Assembly: GCA_034509495.1 (NCBI GenBank)
Contig: CM067507.1
Span: 31,417,279-31,481,278 of the forward strand
Direction of reading: 5' to 3'
Length of the DNA stretch: 64,000 nt
Source: Acestrorhynchus altus
Taxonomy: Eukaryota > Chordata > Actinopteri > Characiformes > Acestrorhynchidae
A program made the position numbers and the translations under genes. Positions 22,346 through 34,005 of the stretch are shown piece after piece. The number at the start of each line of letters is the position of its first letter. The stretch's first letter is position 1. The notes beneath the pieces are model-generated. The model searched no databases, had not been told where the DNA came from, and saw only the letters and a list, made by a program, of their open reading frames with translations.

Positions 22346-23038
22346 TCATAGATTTTCAGCACGTAAAACAGATAAAATGCTTGTCTTGCTTACAGTCAAA
22401 TAAGTATCTTTTAAAATGGTCTTAATTTTCTCTATTAGTCTAATTTTAACCATTCCAACATCTAAACCTAAACCTAAAGCTGGCACTAGGATTAGTTTTA
22501 ACATCCGGGATACCATTATATAACCATAGAGTGTTTCCTTAAAGTTTGTTGATAATTTATACATCTACTAGAGTAGCCAAACAAAGACGGACCAAATAAA
22601 ATATGAATCACTATGTTATGGAATATAATATTGCTCGACTGTGTACTGGTACTGATATCTGCTTTCATCTGTCCCCCACTTCCCAGAAACACAGCGGGAC
22701 TTTTATGAAATTTGTCCACTAATGGAAGGGACATGAGAATTGTTTTGTGCACTGTTATTATCAGTCATTATAGTGTGGGAGGGCATTCTGCACTGAGTGC
22801 TGGGACATTGATAATGAATTCCTGTATGCAAAATGCTTTAAAACCACATAGTAGCACATAGCAAGTGAGAGCACCAAACTGTGAGTAATGCAGTGCTTAA
22901 CACAACTCCATTTAGGTAGCATTTATCCGTTTGTGAGTTTATTATGCAGGAAATTAAATATTTACATACTGCAAATAATGAATGTAACAAGTTATACAAA
23001 AGCTGTTTTAAATAAATAATCCTGGAGAACACCTGTTT

Positions 23039-23041
<3 letters not shown>
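22346..23041. other. Noncoding stretch
   Basis: No gene seen. 22465-22483 holds CTAAACCTAAACCTAAAG, a degenerate telomere-like patch. Confidence 0.4.

Positions 23042-23081
<40 letters not shown>
23042..23081. repeat. (GA)n microsatellite
   Basis: Pure GA for about 40 bases. Confidence 0.97.
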
Positions 23082-23083
<2 letters not shown>

Positions 23084-23170
23084 GTTCCAGAATTACAGCA
23101 GGTCACCTTTTGGTTCTGTAAAGTTGTAATTCTCAAAGTGGTCCTCTGGGATCCCCAGAGGGTCTACGTA

Positions 23171-23420
23171 CACTACATGTACAAAGCTATTGGGACGCCT
23201 ACACAATACACCTACAGGAGTTTTTATGACATCTCATTCTCAACCCATAGACATTAATGTGGAGTTGTCCCCCTTTGCAGCTCTAACAGCAAGTATGATC
23301 TCTACAGTTATTGATTGTTGGAGACTTTTATGCACTATAATAAATAGGACTATATCATCATGTGTATTCATGGGTGGGGTACTGTGGTTCCTAAACACTT
23401 CCAATTTTCAACAACAACAG
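23171..23420 (+). mobile_element. Non-autonomous DNA element, family B, left part
   Basis: After a TA, the terminus CACTACATGTACAAAGCTAT and TGGGACGCC, then CCTACAGGAGTTTTTATGAC, CATAGACATTAATGTGGAGT, CCCTTTGCAGCTCTAACAGC and ACTGTGGTTCCTAAACACTT. The remaining right part is found as a different copy at 40838-41073. This copy ends in a TTA microsatellite. Confidence 0.7.

Positions 23421-23481
<61 letters not shown>
23421..23481. repeat. (TTA)n microsatellite
   Basis: About 60 bases of TTA repeat, replacing the 3' part of the family B element. Confidence 0.97.
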
Positions 23482-23482
<1 letters not shown>

Positions 23483-26400
23483 AACATGCACCTGAGTTCA
23501 AGAATTAAATGGTGTATTGGAATACTTATATAATGTATTTGTTCTATGCTCACGTATTGCCAGATAAGCTAAGGCAAATTTAGTCTGAGGACCACTCAAA
23601 ACTATTTTGGAGCTGGATTCATGCTTTGTGGCACATCTGTTCAATGAGTAACAGGGAGGTTATGGAGTGGAGGTGGGTTGCAAGATTTTGTGAACAAGGT
23701 AGAAATGGAATTCATAGAATGTTAGATTGGGAGGAGATGAGGCTTCAGGCATGTTTATCCTCACAAAATCCTACTTTTTTCATAATCCCACTTTTAATTG
23801 GGTCTTAAACGGACAGGTGTTACTTTGTAACTTCAAAAAAGGCCTCAAAAGGAGTTAGCAAATTACAGTGCTTGATTGCAATGGGGTTGTGCCAGACTGT
23901 CATGGAATCATTCAGAATGGCAATGGGCCAACTTCCTGCTTTTGTGCTGATGAAGACAACCAACAATTCTGTGTTTGGAGGCACTGACATCAGCACCAAG
24001 ATCAATGGTTTGTTGGCAAACATCAAAGGTAATGAGGCAACCAGTGGCCCTACCCATTCTGAACACAGGCGTGGTATGCTATCCTAAAAGAATAACGGTC
24101 ATCCACATACTAGTGCAGGCTCAAGAGCTCGCCTTGAAGACACATACTATGCCATGGCCAGTCACATCTGGCATGTTGTGTTATAACCAACACCCTACTG
24201 AGAGACACAACCTCTGTCTGTGTAGATCAACAAATGTTGGCCATATCAGTCAAACTGTATTTTTTCATCTTCATATCTTGTTGTAGATTTACTTTTAGTA
24301 GATACACACAGTAGGTGCAGACACAGTCATATCAGGATGTCATATCACTGTCTATTGTATCAACTCCATGTACCATACTTTCACCCTGTGAGGAAGATCA
24401 CAGACTTGGTATTATTTGCATAATGGGTTATATGAGGAGTGTTGTTTTAAAATCAAAGCTAATTAATCATAACATGATTAATCATTATTAATTGACCAGC
24501 AGCCCTATTTTTTATTTAAAGAACTTCCCCCATGAAGAAAATTTATATATCAATTGGTATAAGAATCAATGGTTTATACCATAGAACTGTGTGACATGTA
24601 CTGTAGCACTGAAAAAGAACCTCGTTAGGCATTTTCTGAGGACTCCAATGTTTACGTTCCAGATCTGTGATCTAGAAGTAGGGAAGAAAGCGTGCCTTCA
24701 TGTTTTGTAATAAACATATGCTTTTAAAAATAAAGGTCCTACAAATAATTATTTGAGGGATGCAATAGAAGAATAATTGCTGGTTCATAAAAAGTCATTT
24801 GTGTAAAGAAGTGTGATGAACCTTTACATTGACTTCATTAACCTTTAAAAGGTTCTCCACACATATGTCTCTTTAAAAAAAATGGTTCTTTTATTACATC
24901 GGTCAGCGAACCCTAATGTAGAGTAGTATAAATAAATTCTTAAAAACATAATTAAAACATACACATACTTTTTCACTGCCCTCTGAGTCATCAAGAAATT
25001 TAAGGTCATTAATCCACCTGACCATGTGTTCCCTGTCCCTTTGTTGGATCTGTACTATATGTCGCAGTAATGGAGACACTGGGTTAAGGACATTAGACCA
25101 CAGATACAATTAAGCTGATGATAGCCAACACAACAGCATAACAACAGACGTGGGCAGCACACAACCTGTCTGGTTTAAGGGACCTTTCCCTGTTTTGTCA
25201 TGCAGTTACCATGGAAATGTGATACTCATTCGCCTGTTTGTTTACTTCAAGTCCTCACAAGCAATTATTTTGCTCATCAGAATGTGACATTCTGAGTTAT
25301 TTTCAGAAACTCGTTGTGTCAGTGGCTGCGCACAATTAATCCAATATGCAGGAGCCTCTGCTTTCTCGAGCCGTCTTCCTCTCTTTTTCTAATTAATTGG
25401 AAGAAAAATGGCTTTGTATGATGGCACCGTGACACAGGCACAATGAATGAATTGCCATGCTGGAGCATACCTGGTTGGGTGGGTGTGTGTATGTGTATGC
25501 GGGGGGGGTTAGGAGGGTTCACATTCAGAGGATGGAGTTTACTGTGTGATCAAATGCCGGAGAGGCACAGCAACCTACCGATACTTGCTTTTGTTTACCC
25601 CTCTCGACAGCACATCAAAAACAGCTGTCGCCTGGATCGCAGCAGAAGCATATGTTCGCCAGCAAGTAGCAGAAGATGAAATATGAAACACCTGTAATTG
25701 GGTCTCCTCTGACAACAGACTGCGATGGAGCAAGGCTCTGTCCTCCCATACAACTGGGAGGAGGTAGATATTTATAAGTACATCAATTGCGGATCTGGGA
25801 AACACTCAGATTTTGTCACTGCAGCCTTAAATAAGGCTTCTCCAAGGGTTCTTCAGCAAATGCAATAGTTACATATAGAGCAGGGACATACTTAAAGAAC
25901 CCGATTGATTGAATGAGACAATGTTGGTACTATATTAAATTCTTTTCTTCACCCCATTTAAGTTATAAGTAGCATAATTTATGTTTCTGTGTCTAAACCT
26001 ATATTTATATATGTATCAACCCAAAAATAAAAAAAGACAGAATTAAAAAAATAAATAATAAACTGCTTAACAATTGAATTACTGTACGTCTGATTCCACA
26101 CTATATCTAGGCTACTATTTTTATGTAGGTAATTTTGTGACACTGGGTTACAAGTTTGTACAAATGAAGGTTAAATGTCTTCCATAAAAGTTCTCGTGCA
26201 TGACTGGAAGATTCCAGGACAACTCGGCTTTACTCCTCAGACATCCTGGTCTCAAAAGGAATTTGTACATATGTGTCTAAAACAGCATTTCAGAAATCAA
26301 ACAATTTGAACAGAGAATGTTACAAAGCAACAACAATGTTACAAAGTCTACACATTGACCTAAACCTAAACTTAACCTAACCCTAACACGTTCTGTTTAT

Positions 26401-26560
26401 TCATTACCTTTTTTAGAAGCTCCATTTTGCAGAAATACAGCATGCTGCTGTATTCTCAATTCTTTTTATACATGGCATCCTGGATTGTGTACTCAGCAAA
26501 GTAGCACCACCAGTGTATAGGAGCTCATTGTGAATTGTGATATACACAATTTGCACTAAT
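23482..26560. other. Noncoding, with a few diverged repeat patches
   Basis: 24185-24250 shares GAGAGAC..CTGTGTAGATCAACAAAT and CCATATCAGTCAAA with 46655-46710, a small dispersed repeat. 24590-24915 carries AAAGAACCTCGTT, AAAATAAAGGTCCTA and AAAAGGTTCTCCACACAT words of an AAGAACC-type fish repeat, also seen at 38500-38790. 25240-25480 (GGCTGCGCACAATTAATCC, CTAATTAATTGGAAG) looks single-copy. 26358-26390 holds CCTAAACCTAAACTTAACC and CTAACCCTAAC, a degenerate telomere-like patch. No exons recognised. Confidence 0.35.
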
Positions 26561-27966
26561 TGGCACAAATTTTGTTTTTCACAAATTTTGCTGCCTGTTT
26601 TTTTTTTTTTTTAACCTTTTGTTAGATGTTTATATGGTATAATGAAGTACAGTCATAAGCATTCCATACCATTTTCATTGACAAATACACACATATTAAG
26701 CAAGTCCTTTTTGGTTATATCTATGTTTATTCTTCTTTAAGACTCCTGCAATTCGCATGGGTTTATAATTGTCGACAATGATTTTGAGGATGTACCACAC
26801 GTTCTCAATGGGAATGAAATCTGGGGAGTTTCTTGGCCATAGACCCACAATTTATATGCTCTTTTTTTTCACCAAGCCACTTGGTTATCACTTTTGCCTT
26901 GTGACATGGTGCTCTATCATTCTGGGGGAAAAAAAAGAAAACAAAACAAAAAAAAAACAATGAAAAAAAAAACACTGTTCAATGATTTTTCCTGGATCGT
27001 TTGGAGAAGTTGCTCTTGGAGGATGTTTTGATGCATTCGTTATTCATGGCAGTGTTCTTAGGCAAAATTCTGAGTGAACCCACTCCTCTAAATGAGAAGC
27101 AACCCCACGTATGGTAGCTCTTACCTTTTCTTCTATGGACAATCATTTTTCCAGATGTCCCAAACAGTTTGAAGGGAGCTTCATCAGAGAAAATAACTTT
27201 ACCCCTGTCCTCAGCGGTCCAATCTCTACACTCCCTCCAGAATGTCAGTCTGCCCTTGATGTTTTTCTTGAAGAGAATAGGCTTCATTCCTGCCCTTCTT
27301 GGCACCAAGCCATCCTCCAAAAACCTTCGTCTCACTGGGTGTTCAAATGCACTCCTTCCTGCCCTCTGCCATTCCTGGGCAACTGCACTGGTTGTGACCT
27401 GATCTCATAGCTGCATCCTCTTTATGAGAAAGTTCTGATGCTTGCTTGACTTTCTTGTGCACCCTGAAGCCTTCTTTACTTCTTCTTTACTTCTATACTT
27501 CAATTGAACCACTCTCCTTGAAGTTCTTGATGATTGGATAAATGTCTGATTGTGCTGCTCTCTTACAATCAGCAATGTCCTTGCCTCTGAAACATTTTTG
27601 ATTCAGTGTAATAATGACTGCATGTGTTTCCTTGGAAGAAACCATGGTTAACAGAAGACAACTTAAAAGCACTACTTCCCATTTAAAGCAATCACTCTGC
27701 TCTTCTAATTAGCATAACTGTGACAGCTAACAAGATCATCACTGAAATTATGTCAGCACACCATTTTGTAGTGAAATGCAGTGGCTGGAATGCATGCATT
27801 TTTTTTGTGATAAGGGACTGACTTGGCAACGAATTGCAATTCATCTGTTCACTTTTCACAATCTAGAGTCAATACAAATTCTCACCATGAAAACTGAGGC
27901 AGCAAAATTCTGGTGAAAACCAGAATTTGTGCCATTCTTAAAACCTTTGGCTACATCTGCACAGTA
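26561..27966 (-). mobile_element. Tc1/mariner transposon, nearly full length, minus strand
   Basis: Inverted ends are visible. TGGCACAAATTTTGTTTTTC ACAAATTTTGCTGCCT (26561-26596) faces the reverse complement of 27897-27934, which reads TGGCACAAATTCTGGTTTTC ACCAGAATTTTGCTGCCT. The right end continues about 32 bases to TA (27965-27966), giving on the minus strand TACTGTGC..GTAGCCAAAGGTTTTAAGAA. The left end lacks this outer portion. About 1.4 kb long, with the transposase remnant inside. The element adjoins a different Tc1 remnant at 27967. Confidence 0.85.
26720..27645 (-). pseudogene. Tc1-type transposase pseudogene with all three catalytic positions
   Basis: Start ATG at 27645-27643 begins MVSSKETHAVIITLNQKCFR, the N-terminal helix-turn-helix region. 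The frame hits a stop near 27493, where a 12-base TTCTTTACTTC-type duplication has occurred. The longest frame (27335-26979) has RRRFLEDGLVPRR, DWTAEDRGKVIF, then SDE with the first catalytic Asp (codon 27185-27183), then KLFGTSGKMIVHRRKG and WGCFSFRGVGSL. A short deletion removes residues before WGCF. After an A-rich interruption the second Asp lies in NDRAPCHKAKVITKWLGE (26918-26916) and the Glu in NSPDFIPIENVWYILK (26806-26804). The two are separated by 109 bases, about 36 codons plus one frameshifting base, longer than the classic 34. The lineage would fit the DD35E group. It is inactive. Confidence 0.88.
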
Positions 27967-28605
27967 CACTCCTCACACTGACACACATTGGCAGTTTTCC
28001 AACATGATAATGACACCAAACAAATCTCCAAGATGAAAACAGCCATTCTGAGGAACCTGAAGGTAAAGAAAATGGACTGTTCAATTATGTATCCAGGCCT
28101 CAACCCAAGCGAGCACCTGTTGGGCATCCTCAAGCAGAAGGTGGAGGAGGGCAAGTTGTCTAACATCCACCAACTCCATGATGTCATCGTGGAGGAGTGG
28201 AAGAGGATTGCAGTGGAAACCTGTGCAGCTCTAGTTAAAGCAGTTCTAGATAATAATGGTGATCACACAAAATATTGACACTATTGGAACAATTTGGACA
28301 TGTTCAGTGTGAAGTGTACTCACTTGTGTTGCCAGCCATGTGGAGATTAATGGCTGTGTGTCGAGTTATTTTCAGAATACAGTGAAGCTGTAAAGTGGCT
28401 ACTTTAAGTTTTATCCATATTTAATCCCCGTAGTGCATGAAAATATAATAAAATATTTCCAGAAATGTCTACTTAATGATTTTTTTACTTCCATTGAAAG
28501 TGAAGATTTTTCTTTGTAGTTGACATTTTGAAGATTTGCAAAATGATATTAAATTACAATGGAAATAGAAGAAAATAAACATTTCAATAGTGGTCTTAGA
28601 CTTTT
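27967..28605 (+). mobile_element. Second Tc1-like transposon, 5'-truncated
   Basis: Begins in coding sequence immediately after the TA end of the neighbouring element and runs through the transposase C-terminus to a 3' untranslated region. That region ends AATAGTGGTCTTAGACTTTT then TGACCCA near 28605, which looks like a terminal repeat (TGGTCT..ACTTTTTGACC). The 5' half is not found in the window. Confidence 0.75.
27988..28278 (+). pseudogene. Tc1-like transposase C-terminal half, DD34E type
   Basis: An open frame of about 96 codons encodes VFQHDNDTKQISKMKTAIL onward. The second catalytic Asp is residue 7 (28006-28008) and the Glu sits in LNPSEHLLGILKQKVEEGK (28111-28113). Exactly 34 residues lie between them, the hallmark DD34E spacing of Tc1. 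The C-terminus (SNIHQLHDVIVEEWKR.. to NNGDHTKY, stop at 28276-28278) is intact and typical. The first Asp and the DNA-binding domain are missing, so it cannot be active, but the surviving frame has no stop. Confidence 0.88.
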
Positions 28606-30629
28606 TGACCCAATTGCTGGAAGTCTACATCCAGTACACTTACAGCTCAGGAGACTCATGTTAGAGTTTTTAATACCCTTACATGATTAATAACTACGTT
28701 AAAGTCAGTAACAAGAGGTGAAAAAGAATTTCCTCTTCGATTCCTCTGACGATCCAGAATCCAAATATCAGCATGTGTGTGTGTAGATAAATTTACAGAG
28801 TGCAGCTCTCAGTCATAATCCATAATCCTGGCAATCCTGTCAGGTAAAGAACCTAAATCCCTTTAAGTGTGACATCAATAGTGATAAGACCAAAAACATG
28901 CTGATGAGCGAAAATCCTCCAGAGCTGGATTCCTGGATGGAGAAATGCATGGAGGACACAGGGCGGCGTGCCAAATTCAACAAACTATTAAATTCATTAT
29001 GTGCTGTATTGGTGGCCAGGGCTAGTGCAGCATTGTGACTGCTGTTTGTCAGGGCTGAGACCTTTGAACAAGGTGACAGCAGGATTGGCGTGTGGCTCTG
29101 ACCCTCGCCAGGAATAATGAGAGGTGCTGAACGCTCTGCTTTCAGCCACTATTCTAGGACAATTCACTGTGTGCTCTTTTGTGCCAGGGAGACCTAGTTG
29201 TCAAGGTCAGATCTTAACAAGGGCTATTTGTGCGTCTCTGTGTAGGCTGGCTTGTGTGCTCACAACGGAATGAATGGAAGAGCGACTGAATACTTGCGTG
29301 CAGTTTTTACTCAGAGACAATGCCATAGACATTGTTGGATTTATGTAATCCACTGGACTGCTTCCAAGGACTCATTTCTGGATTTGATGGTGAGACTCCA
29401 TCTTGTGTCATTTCGTGACTGTCTAATAATGCACACGTCTCTTATTTTACAGTAAATTGAGTAGAACACCGTGCACAACAACATCATTTCCAAAATAAAT
29501 CTCGCCACTGTTTCAGGACACGGTTTCTAAAACGCTCATTCGGCTGTTGTGAAGGGACTAACATGAAAGCAACATAATTTGGACACAGAGTGTGGAATCA
29601 ATTTTTGTTCGGAGTCTTTCTGATGCTTTGAGGATTGTAATGGCTGAAAATACCTCTGAGGTTTTTCATTAATTTTTAGAAACCGAAAACTGTGGGATGG
29701 CTGATATGTTTTTCACGCAAAATATTAACCAGAAAAACAACTACCACTTCACAGGAGAGTATTATCATGCTCTAGTAAATGCTGCTGTAATTAGGTTGGT
29801 TATCCAATAAGTTCTACTCATATATTTTCTCATGGAAACTGCTCCAAGCGCCGTTTCATTTCAGGGTTAATAAAATGTGATGTTTCTCCTTAACAGTCAA
29901 CAAAAATATGACATAAACAAAATGAAAAGTTATTTAATATCATATTCCTCCAGTGTGAAGGGTTCCATGCCTTCAGGCAAGAGCTGTCAAGGCTGAGGGT
30001 TATTCATTACAGTGTGTAGTGCATTCTGGGATCTTTGTTACTATGGGTGTATAGGCCATGATTGTGAAGTATGCATTTTCCCAGAATGTCTAAACCAAAC
30101 AATGCACACTTTATGTAACATGTACTTATACCATGATTAACAGCAGTCAGCAATAAAGCTCTCTTTTAAATTCCCCATCCATAGTCTGGAGAATGTATAC
30201 AGCCCAAGGGCTATTTCGTGTTTAATTAGTCCACAATATATTTTTTTCAGTGTATACTCATTCAGAAAGCAGGAATTGCTTTTATGCTTTTAAGCTTTTA
30301 CTTCATTTTCCATGACAGGGCAACCTTGCAAACATTTCTGTCAAGAAGGGAATATGCATAATTATCTGACCTTTTGCAGATAGAAAAGAATTCAGCATTT
30401 ATCTTCATATGCATCAGTGAGATAAATGCATTTTAGTCAAAATGCAGAAATAACACAACAAGGCAATACATTAAGGCCTGCCTCAAAACTAACTCACATG
30501 CACAAATGTTTAGCAGCTATTGCTAGACTTCATATACATACGGTGAGGTTTGAATGTTTGAGAATTTCTATATTTATGCATAAATTTGCCTTTTATATAT
30601 TAAAAAATAATAAAATACATAAAAATATG
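28606..30629. other. Single-copy DNA; candidate regulatory block 28830-29230
   Basis: No repeats recognised. 28830-29230 (CAACAAACTATTAAATTCAT, GAACAAGGTGACAGC, CCAGGAATAATGAGAGG) is balanced in composition and free of simple repeats. 30210-30420 includes AATATGCATAATTATCTGAC. No coding exon apparent. Confidence 0.3.
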
Positions 30630-31455
30630 GATCTATCAAAGTCTGATCTTCACAGCACATATTTTGGAAGTGTATTATGGCATGAACAAAGGACATTTCT
30701 GAGGAGCTCTGAAGAAAGGTTGTTGATTCTCATCAGGCTGGAAGAAACTCAAGACCATTACAACCTCCCTGGGAGTCTACCAACAAAGATCGTGAACCTT
30801 TCTCAAATTGGCTAATTTTAATGTTCATAAGTAATGTTCATTGTGTTTCAAGGTGAAAGGAGGACACTGCTGCTTATCTGCAGTTTGCTTAAGATCACAT
30901 GGACAAGCCATAATGGTACTGGAGCAATGTTTGTGGACAGATAAGACCACAGATCCTTTTGGTTTAAATAAAATACTTAATTTTTGGAGGAAAGACAACA
31001 CTGGATTTCAGCATCAAAACCCCATCCCGTCAAGGTGGTGGTAGTACCATGGTTTGGGACTGTTTTGCTGCTTCTAGTCCATGTCAGCTTCCCACCCTTG
31101 ATAGAACAAAACAGTTAGGAGGAAGTCCATGAGTAGGATGGGTCGTGCAGCAAGACAATGGTCCTAAGAGGACAAATCTTTCTACCGATGAACATTTAAA
31201 GAAAAGTAAAGTTAATGTTTTGGGATGGCCCAGTAAAAGTCTGGACCTTAATTCAATAGAAATATTGTGGAAGGACCTGAAGCAAGCAGTTCATGGAAAG
31301 AACTCACATCACAGAGTTGAACCTGTTTTGTATGGAGGAATGGACAGTTCAATAATTTTCAGACTTTTATCTAGTTTAAGGTCAAATTCATGCAGATAAA
31401 GGTGACAAATCTTATTTATCAAACGTCTCTTTGTTAATTTTTCAGGGATGGAACT
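30630..31455 (+). mobile_element. Third Tc1-like transposon, degraded
   Basis: Colinear with a common fish Tc1 lineage from the 5' leader (AAGTGTATTATGGCATGAAC, AAAGGACATTTCTGAGGAGC) to past the transposase stop (TTCATGCAGATAAAGGTGAC). Internal deletions are evident. I cannot point to clear terminal repeats. Confidence 0.8.
30660..31399 (+). pseudogene. Tc1-like transposase pseudogene, DD34E type
   Basis: Spread over several frames. The N-terminal part has GAAGAAAGGTTGTTGATTCT and CATCAGGCTGGAAGAAACTC. The frame from 30841 carries LWTDKTTDPFGLNKILNFWR, with the first catalytic Asp at 30940-30942. The frame from 31145 carries QQDNGPKRTNLSTDEHLKKS then KVNVLGWPSKSLDLNSIEIL, with the second Asp at 31154-31156 and the Glu at 31259-31261. 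Exactly 34 residues separate them. It is broken by frameshifts and by a large deletion in the N-terminal half, so it is non-functional and clearly older than the 27988 remnant. Confidence 0.85.
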
Positions 31456-33018
31456 TATTATTATTAATAGCTTTTCATTTTTTTTGGAGGGAAAAGTGGA
31501 ATACTAAATGACAAGGTCAGAACTGTTTTCCTTGAATGTGTCATTTTTTGCAAAGTGCTTTAATTTCTTTCATTTCTCATTTTTATGACTGTACTTTTCC
31601 ATTTCTCTCATTATAGTGCTCCTCTGCAGTCTGCTCACACTCCGCAGCACTGAAATAAAGGTAATGGCTTCCCTTTTTAGTCACGGGTGGTGTGTTGACT
31701 TAACATCTGTCAATTGTAAATGCTTGGGCATGTCTTTGAAAATGTCATGCCATGACGTCTGACAAAAAGAAAAAAAAAGCATATTCTGAGAGTGGCAGGA
31801 GCTAATACAAACATAGCGAGACGACTCAGAAATCCTCCAGCTCTTTTAATAGGTCAACTATGGCTATAAATATCAAAACATCGTGAGGGTCCTGCAAGCC
31901 ATGCCACTGCATGACATGCTGTCATGTTCTGTGGGCTTACCTGTCTCTGCTTTGGAGGTAAACAGAGCTACTTAGACGGCGTGCATCACATACTCTAGTC
32001 TCAGATGAGCGGCACTGCAATGATTAGCCTTCAGTTTGTAGTTTTTCTTACTTAATTACTTATAATATTGTGAAAATAAGGTCAATCCAGCCCTTACCTG
32101 AAGCTCAAAGCAAGATGTTTGCCTTACAGTTTGAATATCTATGAAATGATAATGACAATTAAAGGTTCACGGTGGTCCATGAGCCAAAAAAAAACATCAA
32201 AAACCACATTGCTGTGCTGGGATACTTTCCAGTTTAGAAATGTGACAAGCTTTTCATTGTTTGGCCAATATGAACCATAAATTAGGTGGTAATTAATGTA
32301 CTAACAGTTCTGATTGTTTATGACACTGAGGATCTTTTTCACAGAAACAGAAGCAACCTGGCACAGCCCAACTTAATGAAGGTTCCCAAAGGGGGGGGGG
32401 AGATTGGCTCGAAAAATCTGTAATGGGTATAAAACCTTTATACTGGCTTCATGTAGGAGGACCCTTAGGGCATCAAATGTGGCTCAGTATTATTGCTCAT
32501 CTCTTGTTATCAAGACTGAATATAGACTCCTCTTAAAATGGTGGAGCAAGTACCTCTTTGAACACTTTCTCTCTCCAACAGCTCCGGTGATCATAACATT
32601 ATTTTTCCTTTGGGAAATCAAAACCTGGCATTCAGCTCAAATGCCCAGAACAGCATAGAAATGGAGAGTTGAACAATTACTCATGCTCTTTGTGAGCATG
32701 CTGAGTGTTTTGTCTCTTAATTGATGCCATCAAGTGAAGGCTAATAATACTCAGTCCAATTTGTTTTGGATTAGACTGGCCTGTGTGTGAGGAGGCTCTG
32801 TGGCACTGTTTGCTCAGTGTGTGAAGGAGAGGCATGGCAGGAGCTTGGGCCCCCTAATGTCTCCAACCATCTGGCTTCAGCCGGTTCATCTCTCTCTGAG
32901 CAGAGGCTCACTGGGCGCTGGTGAGCATACACAATAATTACAGAGCCCCGGACCACCCAAGCATAGCAAACTGACTGCACTGCATCCACACAGTGGCTTC
33001 CTCCCAACAGAATCCTCA
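31456..33018. other. Single-copy noncoding DNA
   Basis: Blocks at 31680-32080 and 32690-33000 have the look of regulatory DNA (balanced composition, no repeats). An exon-like interval at 31619-31662 (CTCATTATAG before, GTAATG after) is too short to judge. A G run of 10 lies at 32391-32400. Confidence 0.3.

Positions 33019-33071
<53 letters not shown>
33019..33071. repeat. (CA)n microsatellite
   Basis: Pure CA for about 53 bases. Confidence 0.97.
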
Positions 33072-33073
<2 letters not shown>

Positions 33074-33610
33074 TCACACCCCATTGAACCTTCTGTATTG
33101 CTATCTCTTCCTCTCACTCTTTCTCTCTAATTCATGTTCATGTTCAACACCATACCTTTCTTTCTACTCTCTCCTTCTCTCTCTCTTGAGGGAAGAAGAG
33201 TGTAGGTTTTTACTCTAACTTTTTTACTCTCCACACTTCCATTATACTCCCTTTCTCTCACGTTCACTCTATATTTCTCACTTTCTCTCTCTTTCTACTA
33301 CTATAACTTTACTACTTAACTTTTCTCCTCTCTCTATCTCTCTCCTCACGTTCACTCTCTATTTCTCACTTTTACTCTATCACTCTTCAATTTCTCATTT
33401 TCTCTTCTCACCAACTTCACTCACTTATTTCTCACTTCTATACTCATTTTCTCTTGCTTTCACTCTCTAGTTCTCTCACTATCTTCCTCCTTTTTCTCTT
33501 TTTTCTAATTTCCTCTTTCATTCTCACTTTCTGACACTTTCTGTCTCACATACATTCCCTTGACACCCACTTTCCCCCACAATTTTCTCATTCCCTTTCC
33601 TCTCTCATTT
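33074..33610. repeat. Pyrimidine-rich strand, decayed CT repeat
   Basis: More than half a kilobase in which the plus strand is dominated by T and C, with recurring TTTCTC, CTCTCTC and TTCACTC words, interrupted by single A and rare G. It starts right after the CA microsatellite. It looks like an old CT-type satellite eroded by point mutation. Confidence 0.7.
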
Positions 33611-33679
33611 AAATTCAGTTCATATTTATTGACACGACTGTTTCAATGACATTGTTGCCAAAGCAAACAAAGCTACTTG

Positions 33680-34005
<326 letters not shown>

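Noticed and set aside
23872..24286. Overlapping 71- and 103-codon frames
   Set aside because: No domain recognised; part of the region is a dispersed repeat shared with 46655-46710.
26979..27335. 118-codon frame as an active gene
   Set aside because: It is one in-frame piece of a broken Tc1 transposase lacking the second Asp and Glu in the same frame.
31619..31662. Exon-like interval flanked by AG and GT
   Set aside because: 44 bases with a weak donor (GTAATG), no coding signal and no partner exons.
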